Shown here: positions 25,244 through 33,357 of the stretch, piece after piece
Numbering within the stretch: the first letter of the stretch is position 1
How the letters are laid out: each line of letters starts with the position of its first letter
From: JANPCX01 sp046049865
Lineage (GTDB): Bacteria; Pseudomonadota; Gammaproteobacteria; Burkholderiales; Burkholderiaceae_C
Direction: 5' to 3'
Length of the DNA stretch: 64,000 nt
Assembly: GCA_046049865.1 (NCBI GenBank)
Contig: JBJOQO010000005.1
Location: 1-64,000, forward strand
The notes under the pieces: generated by a model
Told to the model about the DNA's origin: nothing
Seen by the model: the letters and a program-made list of their open reading frames with translations, nothing else
Database searches by the model: none
Made by a program: the position numbers and the translations under genes

Positions 25244-27553
25244 TCAGGCCTCGCTGCTGGCCGGCGAGCGGCGGCGTGCCAGTTGTTTCAACTCGTCCAC
25301 GATGTGGTTTTGCGAGCTGATGCTCAGGTCGATCACTTCACGCGCCTGGGCCACGTAGTAGTTCAGTTGTTCGTCGCTGCGTGCCATGGACTGGCTCAGT
25401 GCGCCTTCAATGCGCTGCAGCTGCGCCATCAGTTGTTCGTTGGACTGTGCAAAAAGCTGCACCGCCTGCCCAAAGGCTTCGGACAGGCTGGCCACCTCCA
25501 CCGCGTTGCTCGTCATGTGCACGGCGGCCTCGCCCATCTCCTGGGTGTGCTGCTCCAGCGTTTGGGTGATGCGCCCGCCCACGCGCTCCAGCATGTCACT
25601 CGACGCCGTCACCAGCGCATCAATCGCGGCGCGTTGTTCGGTGGAGGCATGGTTCACCGCATCCAGCAACGTCGAGAGTGTTTCCAAAATGCGGCTGCGT
25701 TCTTCCAGCATGCTGTTGTCGCGCGCCATGCTGTCGGACAACTTTTGCCGCAGCTCGGCCATCACCTCGGCGGCAGCGCGCGGCGCGTCGGACACCGTCC
25801 GCACCAACTGCGCCATCTCGGCCAGCAGGTGCTGGGCCTGCTGCTCGTTGCGTGCGGACATCTCCACGCTGGTTTTCTCCAGGCCCTGGCTCAGGGCTTG
25901 CCACTGCTGGGTGGCGGTGGCATGGGTTTGTTGCCACTGCGCCTGCAATTCGCTGCACACGGCTTGCAGCGATGCGGCCCAGGCGGCCAACTGCGTTTTA
26001 TCGTGGGCGCTGTGGGTTTGCAAGGCGTCGGTCTGGGCCTGGGCCACTTGGCTGACGAGTGCGGCGGCTTGGTCTTTGATGTCGCGGGTGGTGGCCGTCA
26101 AGGCCGCTTGCGTTTGTTGGGTGAGGGCCTCGTGGCGGCTGCTTTGCTCGGCCAGCGCCGCGTTCCAGTGCTGGGCCACCTGGCCCACGGTGTTTTCCAA
26201 CTGCTGCGTGACAGCACCGACCAGCGCGGCAGAACGTTCATCAAACCGGCCACTGAACTGGTCCAGCGTGCCGCGCAGGTCGGCTGACACCTGCTGGTAG
26301 CCCGCCGTGGCCGCGTTCAAGGCCGCCTCGGTGTGTTGCGACAGTGCTTGGCTGCATCGTGTTTGTTCGGCGAGCGCGGTTTGCCATTGGTCAGACACGC
26401 GGGTCACGCTGTGCTCCAGGCGCTGCGTGACAGCATCTACCAGCGAAGCCGAGCGCTCTTCAAATTTGCCACTGAACTGGTCCAGCGTGCCGCGCAGGTC
26501 GGTGGCCAGTTGCTGGTGGTTGTGCGCTTGGGTGCTGAGTTCACCCTTCCAAATGCCGGCCACCTCGGTGGTGGCTGCTTTGAATTCAGTCCTCAAGCCA
26601 TCCAACTGGTGTTGTACCTGGGTGGTGATGGTTTGCTGCAAGCTGGCTGTGTCGCGCGACAGGCCCGCCAGCGTGCCTTCCACCAGCGGCTGCAAAGCGG
26701 CCACGGTGAGTCGGGCGCCTTCTTGCACGCTTTGCTGCAAGGAGCGGTCCACCGAACTGGCCAGACCCGTGTAGGCCGCCTCGGTTTGGCGGTGGAACTG
26801 TTGTTGGCCTTCCAGCAGGCCCTCTTTCAGGCGCTGGTCCTGCGCGGCCATGGTGTTCATCCACGACTGCATTTGGCCCACCAGCTCGGGCAGCAGCGCC
26901 GCTTGTTGCTGCAACAACTGAAACGATTGTTCACGCTGGTGCGCCCGAGAAAACACCCGCAGGCTCGTGGCCACAACCGCATCCAGCGCCTGCGAGGCCG
27001 CCAGCCTTTCGGTTTTGCGCAAGGCCGACATCAGCCCCAACATGGCCGAAGCCGCCACCCCCGCCACCGAGGTGCCAAAGGCCAGCCCCAAGCCCTTCAC
27101 CGGGGCCGAGAGCGAATCACGAATCGACTGCAGGTCCGTCGCGCTGTCCAGCGCCAGCCCCGTGCCCTTGAGCGTGACCACCATGCCCAAAAACGTGCCC
27201 AACATGCCCAGCAGCACGAGCAACCCCGCCAGGTAAGGCGTGAGGCCTGGGCCTGGCAGGCCCACCCGTTCACCTTCAATGCGCAGGCGCACTGCGTTTT
27301 GCAGGCTAGGGGGGACAGATGCGAGCCATGTGCCCAGGTCGGCGGGCGTTTGCGCGGCGGCAGCCACCGCGCTCGACAACCCTGCTGTGGCCTGGCCAAA
27401 CCGATGCAGCTCCAGCAGGCCCATCACAAAAAAGCCCGTCATCGCCACCGTCATCATCAGCGCGAGCGTATTCACACCGATGTAACCCAAGCCGATCCAA
27501 CACAAGGTGGCCAGGCCCGCAATCAGCGCAACAAAATAAAGGAATCTGTTCAT
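25244..27553 (-). CDS. DUF802 protein with MotA/ExbB-like channel and long coiled-coil tail
   Basis: A 769-residue protein. Two membrane helices at residues 5-48 are followed by a short cytoplasmic loop and two more helices at about 105-128 (LLVLLGMLGTFLGMVVTLKG) and 155-178 (LAFGTSVAGVAASAMLGL), which carry the Gly/Thr pattern of MotA, TolQ and ExbB pore helices. From residue 190 to the end there is almost unbroken amphipathic, Gln/Ala-rich coiled coil, with a 73-residue tandem duplication (about 345-490). A MotA-type core with a very long cytoplasmic tail is the layout of ZorA of Zorya defence. The start overlaps the DUF3348 stop by 4 bp (ATGA). Confidence 0.85.
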   Translation of the reverse strand: MNRFLYFVALIAGLATLCWIGLGYIGVNTLALMMTVAMTGFFVMGLLELHRFGQATAGLSSAVAAAAQTPADLGTWLASVPPSLQNAVRLRIEGERVGLPGPGLTPYLAGLLVLLGMLGTFLGMVVTLKGTGLALDSATDLQSIRDSLSAPVKGLGLAFGTSVAGVAASAMLGLMSALRKTERLAASQALDAVVATSLRVFSRAHQREQSFQLLQQQAALLPELVGQMQSWMNTMAAQDQRLKEGLLEGQQQFHRQTEAAYTGLASSVDRSLQQSVQEGARLTVAALQPLVEGTLAGLSRDTASLQQTITTQVQHQLDGLRTEFKAATTEVAGIWKGELSTQAHNHQQLATDLRGTLDQFSGKFEERSASLVDAVTQRLEHSVTRVSDQWQTALAEQTRCSQALSQHTEAALNAATAGYQQVSADLRGTLDQFSGRFDERSAALVGAVTQQLENTVGQVAQHWNAALAEQSSRHEALTQQTQAALTATTRDIKDQAAALVSQVAQAQTDALQTHSAHDKTQLAAWAASLQAVCSELQAQWQQTHATATQQWQALSQGLEKTSVEMSARNEQQAQHLLAEMAQLVRTVSDAPRAAAEVMAELRQKLSDSMARDNSMLEERSRILETLSTLLDAVNHASTEQRAAIDALVTASSDMLERVGGRITQTLEQHTQEMGEAAVHMTSNAVEVASLSEAFGQAVQLFAQSNEQLMAQLQRIEGALSQSMARSDEQLNYYVAQAREVIDLSISSQNHIVDELKQLARRRSPASSEA
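26250..26502. repeat. Internal duplication in the DUF802 gene
   Basis: A 34-bp identical sequence (26250-26283 and 26469-26502) is spaced by 219 bp, or 73 codons. The proteins around both copies align (ADLRGTLDQFSGRFDERSAA and TDLRGTLDQFSGKFEERSAS), so a block of about 73 residues of the coiled coil has been duplicated. Confidence 0.85.
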
Positions 27554-28380
27554 GTGGTTTCAAGCGCCGCCTCGGGCGCCGCCAACAAAGTCGAACGAAG
27601 GGCTGCCATCAGCCCCTCTATAGGTTGAAATCGAAAATCCAGCTCGGCCAACAACAGGGCTTCGAGGTCTTGGCGGAAAACTTCCAACCAGGCAGTTGCT
27701 GAGTCTTTGCCACGGACTGCAGCCGGTGAGCGCGAGCCCAGCGGCGCAGGTCTTTGATTCACGCCGCGCTGTGCCACTCCATCTGCCCCCGCCTGCAACG
27801 CCCGAAACCGCCGCTCCAGCACCACCACCACCGCTGACATCAACCGCTGCGCCTGCGGCAGCAGCGCCTGCTCCATCACCGCATCCACTGCCGCCAGCCG
27901 CGCATGCTGGGGCGAAGCCGCCGCCACCGCACCACGCAGCCGCGCCCGCAGGCTGCTCACTGCTGTGTCCATGGCCTGCTGATGCGCATGTACTCGCCGC
28001 CTGTGGGTGGCAAAGTCCATGGGGTCCTCTTCAAGGGCCGCACCCAAGCGCCCACCCGCACGCGGCTTCACTGGCCAGCGCCCAGGGCCAGGAGAATCTG
28101 CGCCTGGTGTGGACAGCGCCTTCGCCAAAGCCGCCCGCACCCGCAAGCCTTCCTCCAGCAACTGCGCTGCCGCGTCACCCTGCAAAGGCGTGCCCACCGC
28201 CGCACCACCGTCCAAAGCCGAAGCCAAGGCCACCGCATCCGTCCAGCCCAGCCACTGGCTCAACTGCGTAGAAAAAGCAGGCGCCACCGCGCCAGATGGC
28301 GCCTCGCCCTGCGGCCCTGCCCACTGCGCCAGCAGACGAATGAGTTCGGAGCCGGTTAACCCTGTGTGCCTAGCCCGCAT
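27550..28380 (-). CDS. DUF3348 protein
   Basis: A 276-residue soluble protein that opens the four-gene operon. The N-terminal part (about residues 8-50; SELIRLLAQWAG..QLSQWLGWTDAVALASAL) and a long helical middle (about 130-200; RRVHAHQQAMDTAVSSLRARL) are typical of DUF3348. No membrane segment and no enzyme motif can be seen. DUF3348 is of unknown function and is found next to DUF802 and DUF2894 in Burkholderiales. The stop overlaps the DUF802 start. I infer a cytoplasmic partner of the DUF802 tail. Confidence 0.75.
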   Translation of the reverse strand: MRARHTGLTGSELIRLLAQWAGPQGEAPSGAVAPAFSTQLSQWLGWTDAVALASALDGGAAVGTPLQGDAAAQLLEEGLRVRAALAKALSTPGADSPGPGRWPVKPRAGGRLGAALEEDPMDFATHRRRVHAHQQAMDTAVSSLRARLRGAVAAASPQHARLAAVDAVMEQALLPQAQRLMSAVVVVLERRFRALQAGADGVAQRGVNQRPAPLGSRSPAAVRGKDSATAWLEVFRQDLEALLLAELDFRFQPIEGLMAALRSTLLAAPEAALETT

Positions 28381-28717
28381 GTTTGATCAGCGGCGCTGCC
28401 GCTAGGGCGCGCAGCGCTCGGAACCGATGAGGTAGGGCTGTCAAAGCCGCCAAAACGAGCATTTGTGCAGTGTTGCCGGGCATAGGAGAGCGATCTAGCG
28501 AAATATGCAGGCGTGCCACTCGTGTCATCTGCCGGATCTGAAAAGGGGCGAAGTTTACATGGGGGTGGGGCGGGGAGTCGGTAACGTTTTGGGGTAAGCA
28601 AATGAGGGGTGTTTTGTGGAGGGCGGCGCTTTGCCCATCGCAGACAAAAATCAAGTCAATGCGCCCCACTGCGATAAACTGCGCAGAATTCTGTAATCAT
28701 CACCCCGGGAGCCAGCC
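28381..28717. other. Divergent intergenic region
   Basis: About 340 bp between the operon of the motor-like genes (leftward) and the antitoxin gene (rightward). Both promoters must lie here. I see no tRNA, long inverted repeat or small gene. Confidence 0.5.
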
Positions 28718-29041
28718 ATGGGCTTTTCAGCCAGTGATGTCGTGCCATTCACCCAGGCTCGCGCCAACCTCTCCGAATTGGCCGACCAAGCCAAAGCCGG
28801 TGCCGAAAAAATCATCACCAAAAACGGCGAGAGTTATGTCGCCCTGATCGACGCCGACCGACTGGACTACTACCACCGGCTGGAACGCGAGCGCATCCAC
28901 CTGCTGTTGATCGACGACGCCAAACGTGGACTGGCCGACATCGAGGCCGGCCGCACCCAACCGGCGGATGCCGCTCTCGCCCAAATTCAACAGCGCCGGG
29001 CCCGCGCCGCCACCGACAAGGCTTCCAAAAAGCGTGGCTGA
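28718..29041 (+). CDS. Phd/YefM-family antitoxin
   Basis: A 107-residue antitoxin. The N-terminal part is the Phd/YefM DNA-binding fold (VVPFTQARANLSELADQAKAG, then IITKNGESYVALIDADRLDYY); the charged C-terminal part (from about residue 55) would wrap the toxin. Proteins of this type repress their own operon and neutralise the toxin. The stop overlaps the toxin start by 8 bp, the usual order for this class. The C-terminus is Lys/Arg rich. Confidence 0.88.
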   Translation: MGFSASDVVPFTQARANLSELADQAKAGAEKIITKNGESYVALIDADRLDYYHRLERERIHLLLIDDAKRGLADIEAGRTQPADAALAQIQQRRARAATDKASKKRG

Positions 29042-29420
29042 GGACATCTACCGGGTCGAGCTGACCGCCAGCTTCCTGGAACACCTGGACGCCATCGAGG
29101 CGTTCTTGTCCAAGGCTGACGCCGCCTTTGCTTTCGACGACCTGCTTGCAGAACTGCGCGCCACAGTCATCCCCAACCTCGCTCGCTTCCCTCGCATTGG
29201 CCGCCGATACCTCGACAACCCACCGCAATCGGCAGAGGCGCTGACGCAACTGGCCACGCTCCCCCAGGGTGCCGCCAATGCACTGCGCGAATACCTGCAT
29301 GGTGACTACCTGATGCTTTATTCGGCGGTGGAGGCCAAAACCACTGTGTACCTGCTGTCCATTCGGCACCATCGGCAGCTGTCGTTTGACTTTGCTCGGC
29401 ATTGGCCGGTGTCAACTTGA
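29034..29420 (+). CDS. RelE/ParE-family toxin
   Basis: About 128 residues starting at GTG 29034, which overlaps the antitoxin gene. The fold signature is VELTASFLEHLDAIEAFL at the start, NLARFPRIGRRYL in the middle and TTVYLLSIRHHRQLSFDF at the end, where RelE/ParE toxins have the strand-strand and the basic residues. RelE-type members cut mRNA on the ribosome and ParE-type poison gyrase; which applies cannot be told. The open frame extends further upstream, but that part only re-reads the antitoxin gene. Confidence 0.82.
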   Translation: MAEDIYRVELTASFLEHLDAIEAFLSKADAAFAFDDLLAELRATVIPNLARFPRIGRRYLDNPPQSAEALTQLATLPQGAANALREYLHGDYLMLYSAVEAKTTVYLLSIRHHRQLSFDFARHWPVST

Positions 29421-29704
29421 TCGCAGGGTAGCAATCTCCGGCCGTACGGTGAGCGTATGACCGTTCTAGGCTGATTGCGGCCATTCACCTGTTGAATGGT
29501 CAACTCACACCTCCTACCCAAAGCGGAGGTCTGGGCCATCAAAGTCGTTGCCCAAAAGCGGTCATACAGGCCACTCAAAAGATCGTGTGAAGTAATCTGA
29601 TCAAAGAGCTCACGCTAAATGTGTCCCAATTGCTTGTTGATTTGCTTGATGCTGACAGCGATGAACATTTCAAACAAGCTCGGGCACTTGGTTAATTTGA
29701 TGAC
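29421..29704. other. Gap with a spaced inverted repeat
   Basis: No gene is visible in these 284 bp. A perfect 9-bp inverted repeat GTATGACCG / CGGTCATAC (29455-29463 and 29559-29567) bounds about 113 bp, which may be a remnant of a small repeat element. A-T content rises towards 29700. Confidence 0.4.
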
Positions 29705-31165
29705 CTAGGGACGCAGCCTGCCCAAGTGTTCTGCGGCAGCCTCAATTTCCGCCGGCTCCAAAGCAGCAAAACCCAACAGCCATCCATCCAGCGCAGATGG
29801 TTGGGCATAGAGCGGGCCCAAGGGTGGGGTGGACACACCAAGCGCGGAGGCTTCCCGTGTCAGCCGTTGCACAGTGCCCAGCGGCAATAGCACACCCAGT
29901 TGCAGGCCGCCATTGCAAGGCAATGGCTGTGCCCAGGGGCAATGTCTTGCCAGTGCCTGCAGCAACAGGTCGCGCCGGCTTCGGTACAGGCGGCGCATGT
30001 GGCGCAGGTGGGCGGCAAAGTGGCCCTGGGCCATGAATTCGGCCGTAACCGCCTGGGGCAGCTGGGCGCTGTGGCCGTCCATCACGCTGCGGGCCGTCAC
30101 CAGGGGCTCGACCAGCGCTGGCGGCAGCACGGTGTAGGCCAGGCGCAGCGACGGAAACAGCGTTTTGGAGAAGGTGCCTACGTAGATCACGCGTTCACCA
30201 CCGTCCAAGCCCTGCAAGCTGGGCGTGGCACGGCCGTCGTACAGGAATTCGCTGTCGTAGTCGTCCTCTATGATCCAGCAGCCGTTTCGGCGCGCGTAGT
30301 CCACCAGCGCCAGGCGCCGCTCCAGGCTCAAGGTATGGCCGGTGGGGTACTGGTGCGAGGGAGTGAGATAGATGAGACGGGGCGGTGGTAGGCTGAAGTC
30401 AGGCACCAGGCCGTCAGCGTCCACAGGTAGCGGCACCAGCGTGGCACCAGCCGCCTCGAAAGCAGTACGTGCACCGCGGTAGCCCGGATCTTCGATCCAG
30501 ACGTGTTGGCCCGGGTCGAGCAGGGTGGTGGCAAGCAGTTGCAGCGCCTGCTGCGAACTCGTGAGCACCAACACCTGCTGTGCCGTGCAGGCTACTGCAC
30601 GCGACTGCGAGAGGTAGGCCGTCAGCGCTTCGCGCAGGTCCTGCCGCCCCTGCGGCTCGCCATAGCGCATCAGGGCCTGCGGCTGGGTGCGCCACTGCCG
30701 CGCGCTGAGCTGGCGCCACAGTGCGTGGTCGAAGGCGCGCAGGTCCGGGCTACCGGCTGCAAAGGCCTGCAGCTGCAATGGCTCCTGGCAGCCCCCGGTG
30801 TTCACTAGCGTCTGGCCCCGGTGCGAGAGCAAGCCGAGCGGGGTTGCTGGCGAGCGAGCAGGTTGGCTGGGGAGCTCGGTCAGGGCTTGCTGGCCGCCTT
30901 GCAGTTCGGCCACAAAGCTGCCGCGCCCGGTGTGGCGCAGCAGGTAGCCTTCCGCCTCCAGCTGCGCGTAAGCGGCCTCGACCGTCACCCGTGAGACCCT
31001 CAGGTCTTGCGCCAGCACGCGGCTGGCGGGCAGGCGCTGGCCCGGTGCTAGCGTGCCGCTGCGCATGGCCTGGCGCAGCGCTGCACATAGGCGCTCGCGC
31101 AAGCCCCCTGTGCCGGGGGCGCCTTCGAACAGCGTGGTCCACAAACCGGGTTGGGCGGATTTCAT
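29705..31165 (-). CDS. MocR/PdxR-family transcriptional regulator
   Basis: A 486-residue fusion of a GntR winged-helix DNA-binding domain (about residues 18-88; LPASRVLAQDLRVSRVTVEAAYAQL) and a class I aminotransferase-like domain that binds PLP (about 120-486; WIIEDDYDSEFLYDG, and YVGTFSKTLFPSLRLAY with the PLP lysine). MocR proteins sense PLP or amino compounds and control pyridoxine, GABA or taurine genes. Here it diverges from rhodanese and GNAT genes, which are its likely targets, with an inverted repeat in the shared 83-bp region. The effector is unknown. Confidence 0.9.
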   Translation of the reverse strand: MKSAQPGLWTTLFEGAPGTGGLRERLCAALRQAMRSGTLAPGQRLPASRVLAQDLRVSRVTVEAAYAQLEAEGYLLRHTGRGSFVAELQGGQQALTELPSQPARSPATPLGLLSHRGQTLVNTGGCQEPLQLQAFAAGSPDLRAFDHALWRQLSARQWRTQPQALMRYGEPQGRQDLREALTAYLSQSRAVACTAQQVLVLTSSQQALQLLATTLLDPGQHVWIEDPGYRGARTAFEAAGATLVPLPVDADGLVPDFSLPPPRLIYLTPSHQYPTGHTLSLERRLALVDYARRNGCWIIEDDYDSEFLYDGRATPSLQGLDGGERVIYVGTFSKTLFPSLRLAYTVLPPALVEPLVTARSVMDGHSAQLPQAVTAEFMAQGHFAAHLRHMRRLYRSRRDLLLQALARHCPWAQPLPCNGGLQLGVLLPLGTVQRLTREASALGVSTPPLGPLYAQPSALDGWLLGFAALEPAEIEAAAEHLGRLRP

Positions 31166-31206
31166 GGTCTTATCTATGTTTTTATATTGGCATCAATGAT
31201 AAGACC
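31166..31206. promoter_or_regulatory. Candidate MocR operator
   Basis: A perfect 8-bp inverted repeat GGTCTTAT (31166-31173) / ATAAGACC (31199-31206) lies between the divergent regulator and rhodanese genes. An AT-rich segment (TTTTTATATTGG) between the arms suits promoter elements. One arm abuts the regulator start codon, as expected for autoregulation. Confidence 0.5.
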
Positions 31207-31248
31207 AATTGTTTTTACAGTGGAGTCCAGTCCAACAAGGAGTTCACC

Positions 31249-31704
31249 ATGACACAGCCCGCATCCCAGGTTCTTGCCTACGCCCCGGCCAGCCCGGCCC
31301 AGACCGCCGATTTCATGGCCCACAAGCTCAGCTTCCACGCCGACGCCTGGGACGTGGCCGAAGACCTGCGCGCAGGCGTGGCCCAACTGGTGGTCATCGA
31401 CACCCGTTCCGAGGTGCTGTACGCCCGCGGCCATGTGCCCGGCGCCATCAGTTTCCCGCACCGCCTGATGACGGCGCAAAGCACTGCAGCGCTGGACCGG
31501 AGCAAGGTGTATGTCACCTACTGCGACGGCATCGGCTGCAACGGCTCGACCAAAGGGGCCTATAAGCTCGCCAGCCTGGGCTTCACCGTGAAGGAAATGC
31601 TCGGTGGGCTGGATTTCTGGGTGCGCGACGGCCAGCCGCTGGCCACCGGCAGCGAACCCGGTACGATGCCGGCCGACGCCCCGGCCATCGAGTGTGCATG
31701 CTGA
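31249..31704 (+). CDS. Rhodanese-domain sulfurtransferase-like protein
   Basis: A 151-residue single-domain rhodanese. VVIDTRSEVLYARGHVPGAISFPH is split here as the CH2A-type signature (VIDTRSEVLYARGHVPGA), and the active loop is YCDGIGCNGSTKG with Cys92 as the probable catalytic residue and Cys97 beside it. The C-terminus adds two more cysteines (ECAC). AAGGAG directly before ATG 31249 is an ideal ribosome site. It is coupled to the GNAT gene by a 7-bp overlap and faces the MocR regulator. The sulfur acceptor is unknown. Confidence 0.85.
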   Translation: MTQPASQVLAYAPASPAQTADFMAHKLSFHADAWDVAEDLRAGVAQLVVIDTRSEVLYARGHVPGAISFPHRLMTAQSTAALDRSKVYVTYCDGIGCNGSTKGAYKLASLGFTVKEMLGGLDFWVRDGQPLATGSEPGTMPADAPAIECAC

Positions 31705-32168
31705 TATCGCCGCCCCAACGGGCGTGGCAGGTGCACCGCGCATTGACGCAGCACGCTGCGCGGCTGTCGCCCCTCTGTGCTGCCCATGCGGCCTACGAGC
31801 GGTGCGACTTCGTGGCGCAAGGGCATGTGGAGCGCTTGCAGGCCGCGCTGGCCAGCGGCCGGGTGCATGCCTGGTGGCTGGAGCAGCCGGGCAGAGGGGA
31901 AGCGGTGGGCTATGCCAGCGTCACGCTCGACTGGGCGACCCTGTCAGCGCAGCCCTTTGCCCACCTGGACTGCCTTTACCTCAGTGAATCAGCACGTGGG
32001 CAGGGCGCTGGCCGCCTGCTCGTTGACGCGGTCACGCGCTTTGCCCGAGAACATGGTTGCCTGAGCCTGCAATGGCAGACACCTCTCTGGAACGCCGATG
32101 CGATCCGCTTCTATCAGCGGCTTGGCGCACGTTCACAGGCCAAAGAGCGCTTTGCGTTGGGACTGTGA
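31698..32168 (+). CDS. GNAT-family N-acetyltransferase
   Basis: A 156-residue acetyltransferase. The acetyl-CoA site is LYLSESARGQGAGRLLVDAV (the R/Q-x-x-G-x-G/A loop), and the C-terminal NADAIRFYQRLGARSQAK is the usual last strand and helix. The substrate is unknown; small amines are common for this group. ATG 31698 overlaps the rhodanese stop; GTG 31692 is an alternative. The gene is likely co-transcribed and under the divergent MocR regulator. Confidence 0.82.
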   Translation: MLISPPQRAWQVHRALTQHAARLSPLCAAHAAYERCDFVAQGHVERLQAALASGRVHAWWLEQPGRGEAVGYASVTLDWATLSAQPFAHLDCLYLSESARGQGAGRLLVDAVTRFAREHGCLSLQWQTPLWNADAIRFYQRLGARSQAKERFALGL

Positions 32169-32406
32169 AAGCGGGGACAGGAATCTCAATTGCTCGAATC
32201 CAGAGCAGCAACTTCCGCGGTCAGCCCAACCCCGACGCTCGCTCGAACTGGCCTTGCGAAGTTAGTGCTCGAAACACACCGCCTCAAAGCAGTCATTCAT
32301 GAACGACCGAAACTGGCCCACTGCGGGTGCTCATAGCCATAGGTTGACGGTCCGTTTTCGCTGCGAAGCAGCCATTCCCACCAAACGCTCTCATGTCGGA
32401 AAAGGC

Positions 32407-33120
32407 TTACCAACGCGACGCCCGGATCCGCGCCACCTTGCGGTTCATCTGGTGCCGAATGAGGTGTTCATACAACCAACGTTTGATGCCCGACAAGTTG
32501 GAGCCGTGCCGGGCATAAAAGGCGTCGGGGTTGTCGAAGGTGCCGAAGTCGTCGGCGATGCCTTCTTTTTGGATGTAGGTGTCCTGGCCTCGCCATTGCA
32601 CGCCCGGGTCGGCCAGGTTGGGGGTGGCGGCGCCGTAGCCGCAAAAACGCCGGGTGTTGGGGAAGCGGCGCTGCAGGCTGGAGAGGTAGGGCGCGTCGAG
32701 GATGAAACCTTCCAGTGATATCCAGCGTTCTTCCAGTTGGACTTCAACCCAGCTGTGGATGATGCGCTGTGGGGCCAGCCAGTAGGACGGGCCGGTGATG
32801 GCGCCTTTTTGCAGGGGTTTGTTGATGGTGAAACCGTGGAAGCGGCAGGGGATGCCAGTGGCGCGCAGCAAGGCCATCAGCAGCGTGCTTTTGGTGTTGC
32901 ATTGGCCGATGCCGTCGGCCAGCACCTGGGAGGCGGGCAGCTCGTCGCCCGCGTTGTAGCCGAATGGGATCTCGTTGCGAACGAAGTCGTACACCGCGCC
33001 AATTCGGTCGTAGGGCGGCAGGGACCGCCAGCCGCGCTGCGTCACCAGCGCTTCAATGGCGGGGTGCTGAAAATCGAGCAGCGATGTGGCCGCGAGCAGG
33101 GAAGGGGTTGGGGCTGGCAT
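32407..33120 (-). CDS. Transglutaminase-like domain protein
   Basis: A 237-residue cytoplasmic protein of the transglutaminase/peptidase-like superfamily. The catalytic Cys is in GIGQCNTKSTLL (Cys74), the His in RIIHSWVEVQL (His122) and the third residue is probably in WISLEGFILD. No signal peptide is present. Family members act as proteases or cross-linkers, and the substrate here is unknown. ATG 33120 is preferred because the upstream ATG 33165 would fall within the -10 region of a MerR-type promoter (33166-33196). This promoter suggests that a CadR-like protein controls the gene. Confidence 0.8.
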   Translation of the reverse strand: MPAPTPSLLAATSLLDFQHPAIEALVTQRGWRSLPPYDRIGAVYDFVRNEIPFGYNAGDELPASQVLADGIGQCNTKSTLLMALLRATGIPCRFHGFTINKPLQKGAITGPSYWLAPQRIIHSWVEVQLEERWISLEGFILDAPYLSSLQRRFPNTRRFCGYGAATPNLADPGVQWRGQDTYIQKEGIADDFGTFDNPDAFYARHGSNLSGIKRWLYEHLIRHQMNRKVARIRASRW

Positions 33121-33165
33121 GGTGGCGATGTTGTCAGGTATGAGTTTTGGTGTGTGGTTCCCCAC

Positions 33166-33196
33166 ATTGGAAACCCTGTAGCCACTCCAGGGTCAA
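33166..33196 (-). promoter_or_regulatory. CadR/PbrR-type operator-promoter
   Basis: On the minus strand TTGACC (33191-33196) and TCCAAT (33166-33171) are separated by 19 bp, the over-long spacing typical of MerR-controlled promoters. The spacer holds the dyad ACCCTG.AG..ACTcCAGGGT (33173-33193), very close to known CadR/PbrR boxes. It reads towards the transglutaminase-like gene, not towards cadR. Confidence 0.75.
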
Positions 33197-33357
33197 GCGT
33201 TTATGCTGGGGGCGCAAGCCCGGATTTTTTACCAAGGACGTGTCCAGGACGCGATGCATGGGCGAGCCGGGGTGGTCGAGACGGCCGCAGCCAAGGCCGG
33301 CTCATTTGGGGCATAGGAAAGCGACCTGGTGAAACATCCGGGCTAGGAGTTCAGCGC

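Noticed and set aside
23716..28380. Complete Zorya defence system
   Set aside because: The ZorA/ZorB-like pair is present in layout, but no ZorC, ZorD helicase-nuclease or ZorE is encoded nearby, and the genes carry DUF3348 and DUF2894 instead. I keep only the motor-like similarity.
32169..32406. Small gene or element between GNAT and transglutaminase genes
   Set aside because: Short motifs such as TCATTCATGAACGACC look repeat-like, but I found no second copy or clear inverted repeat in the window.
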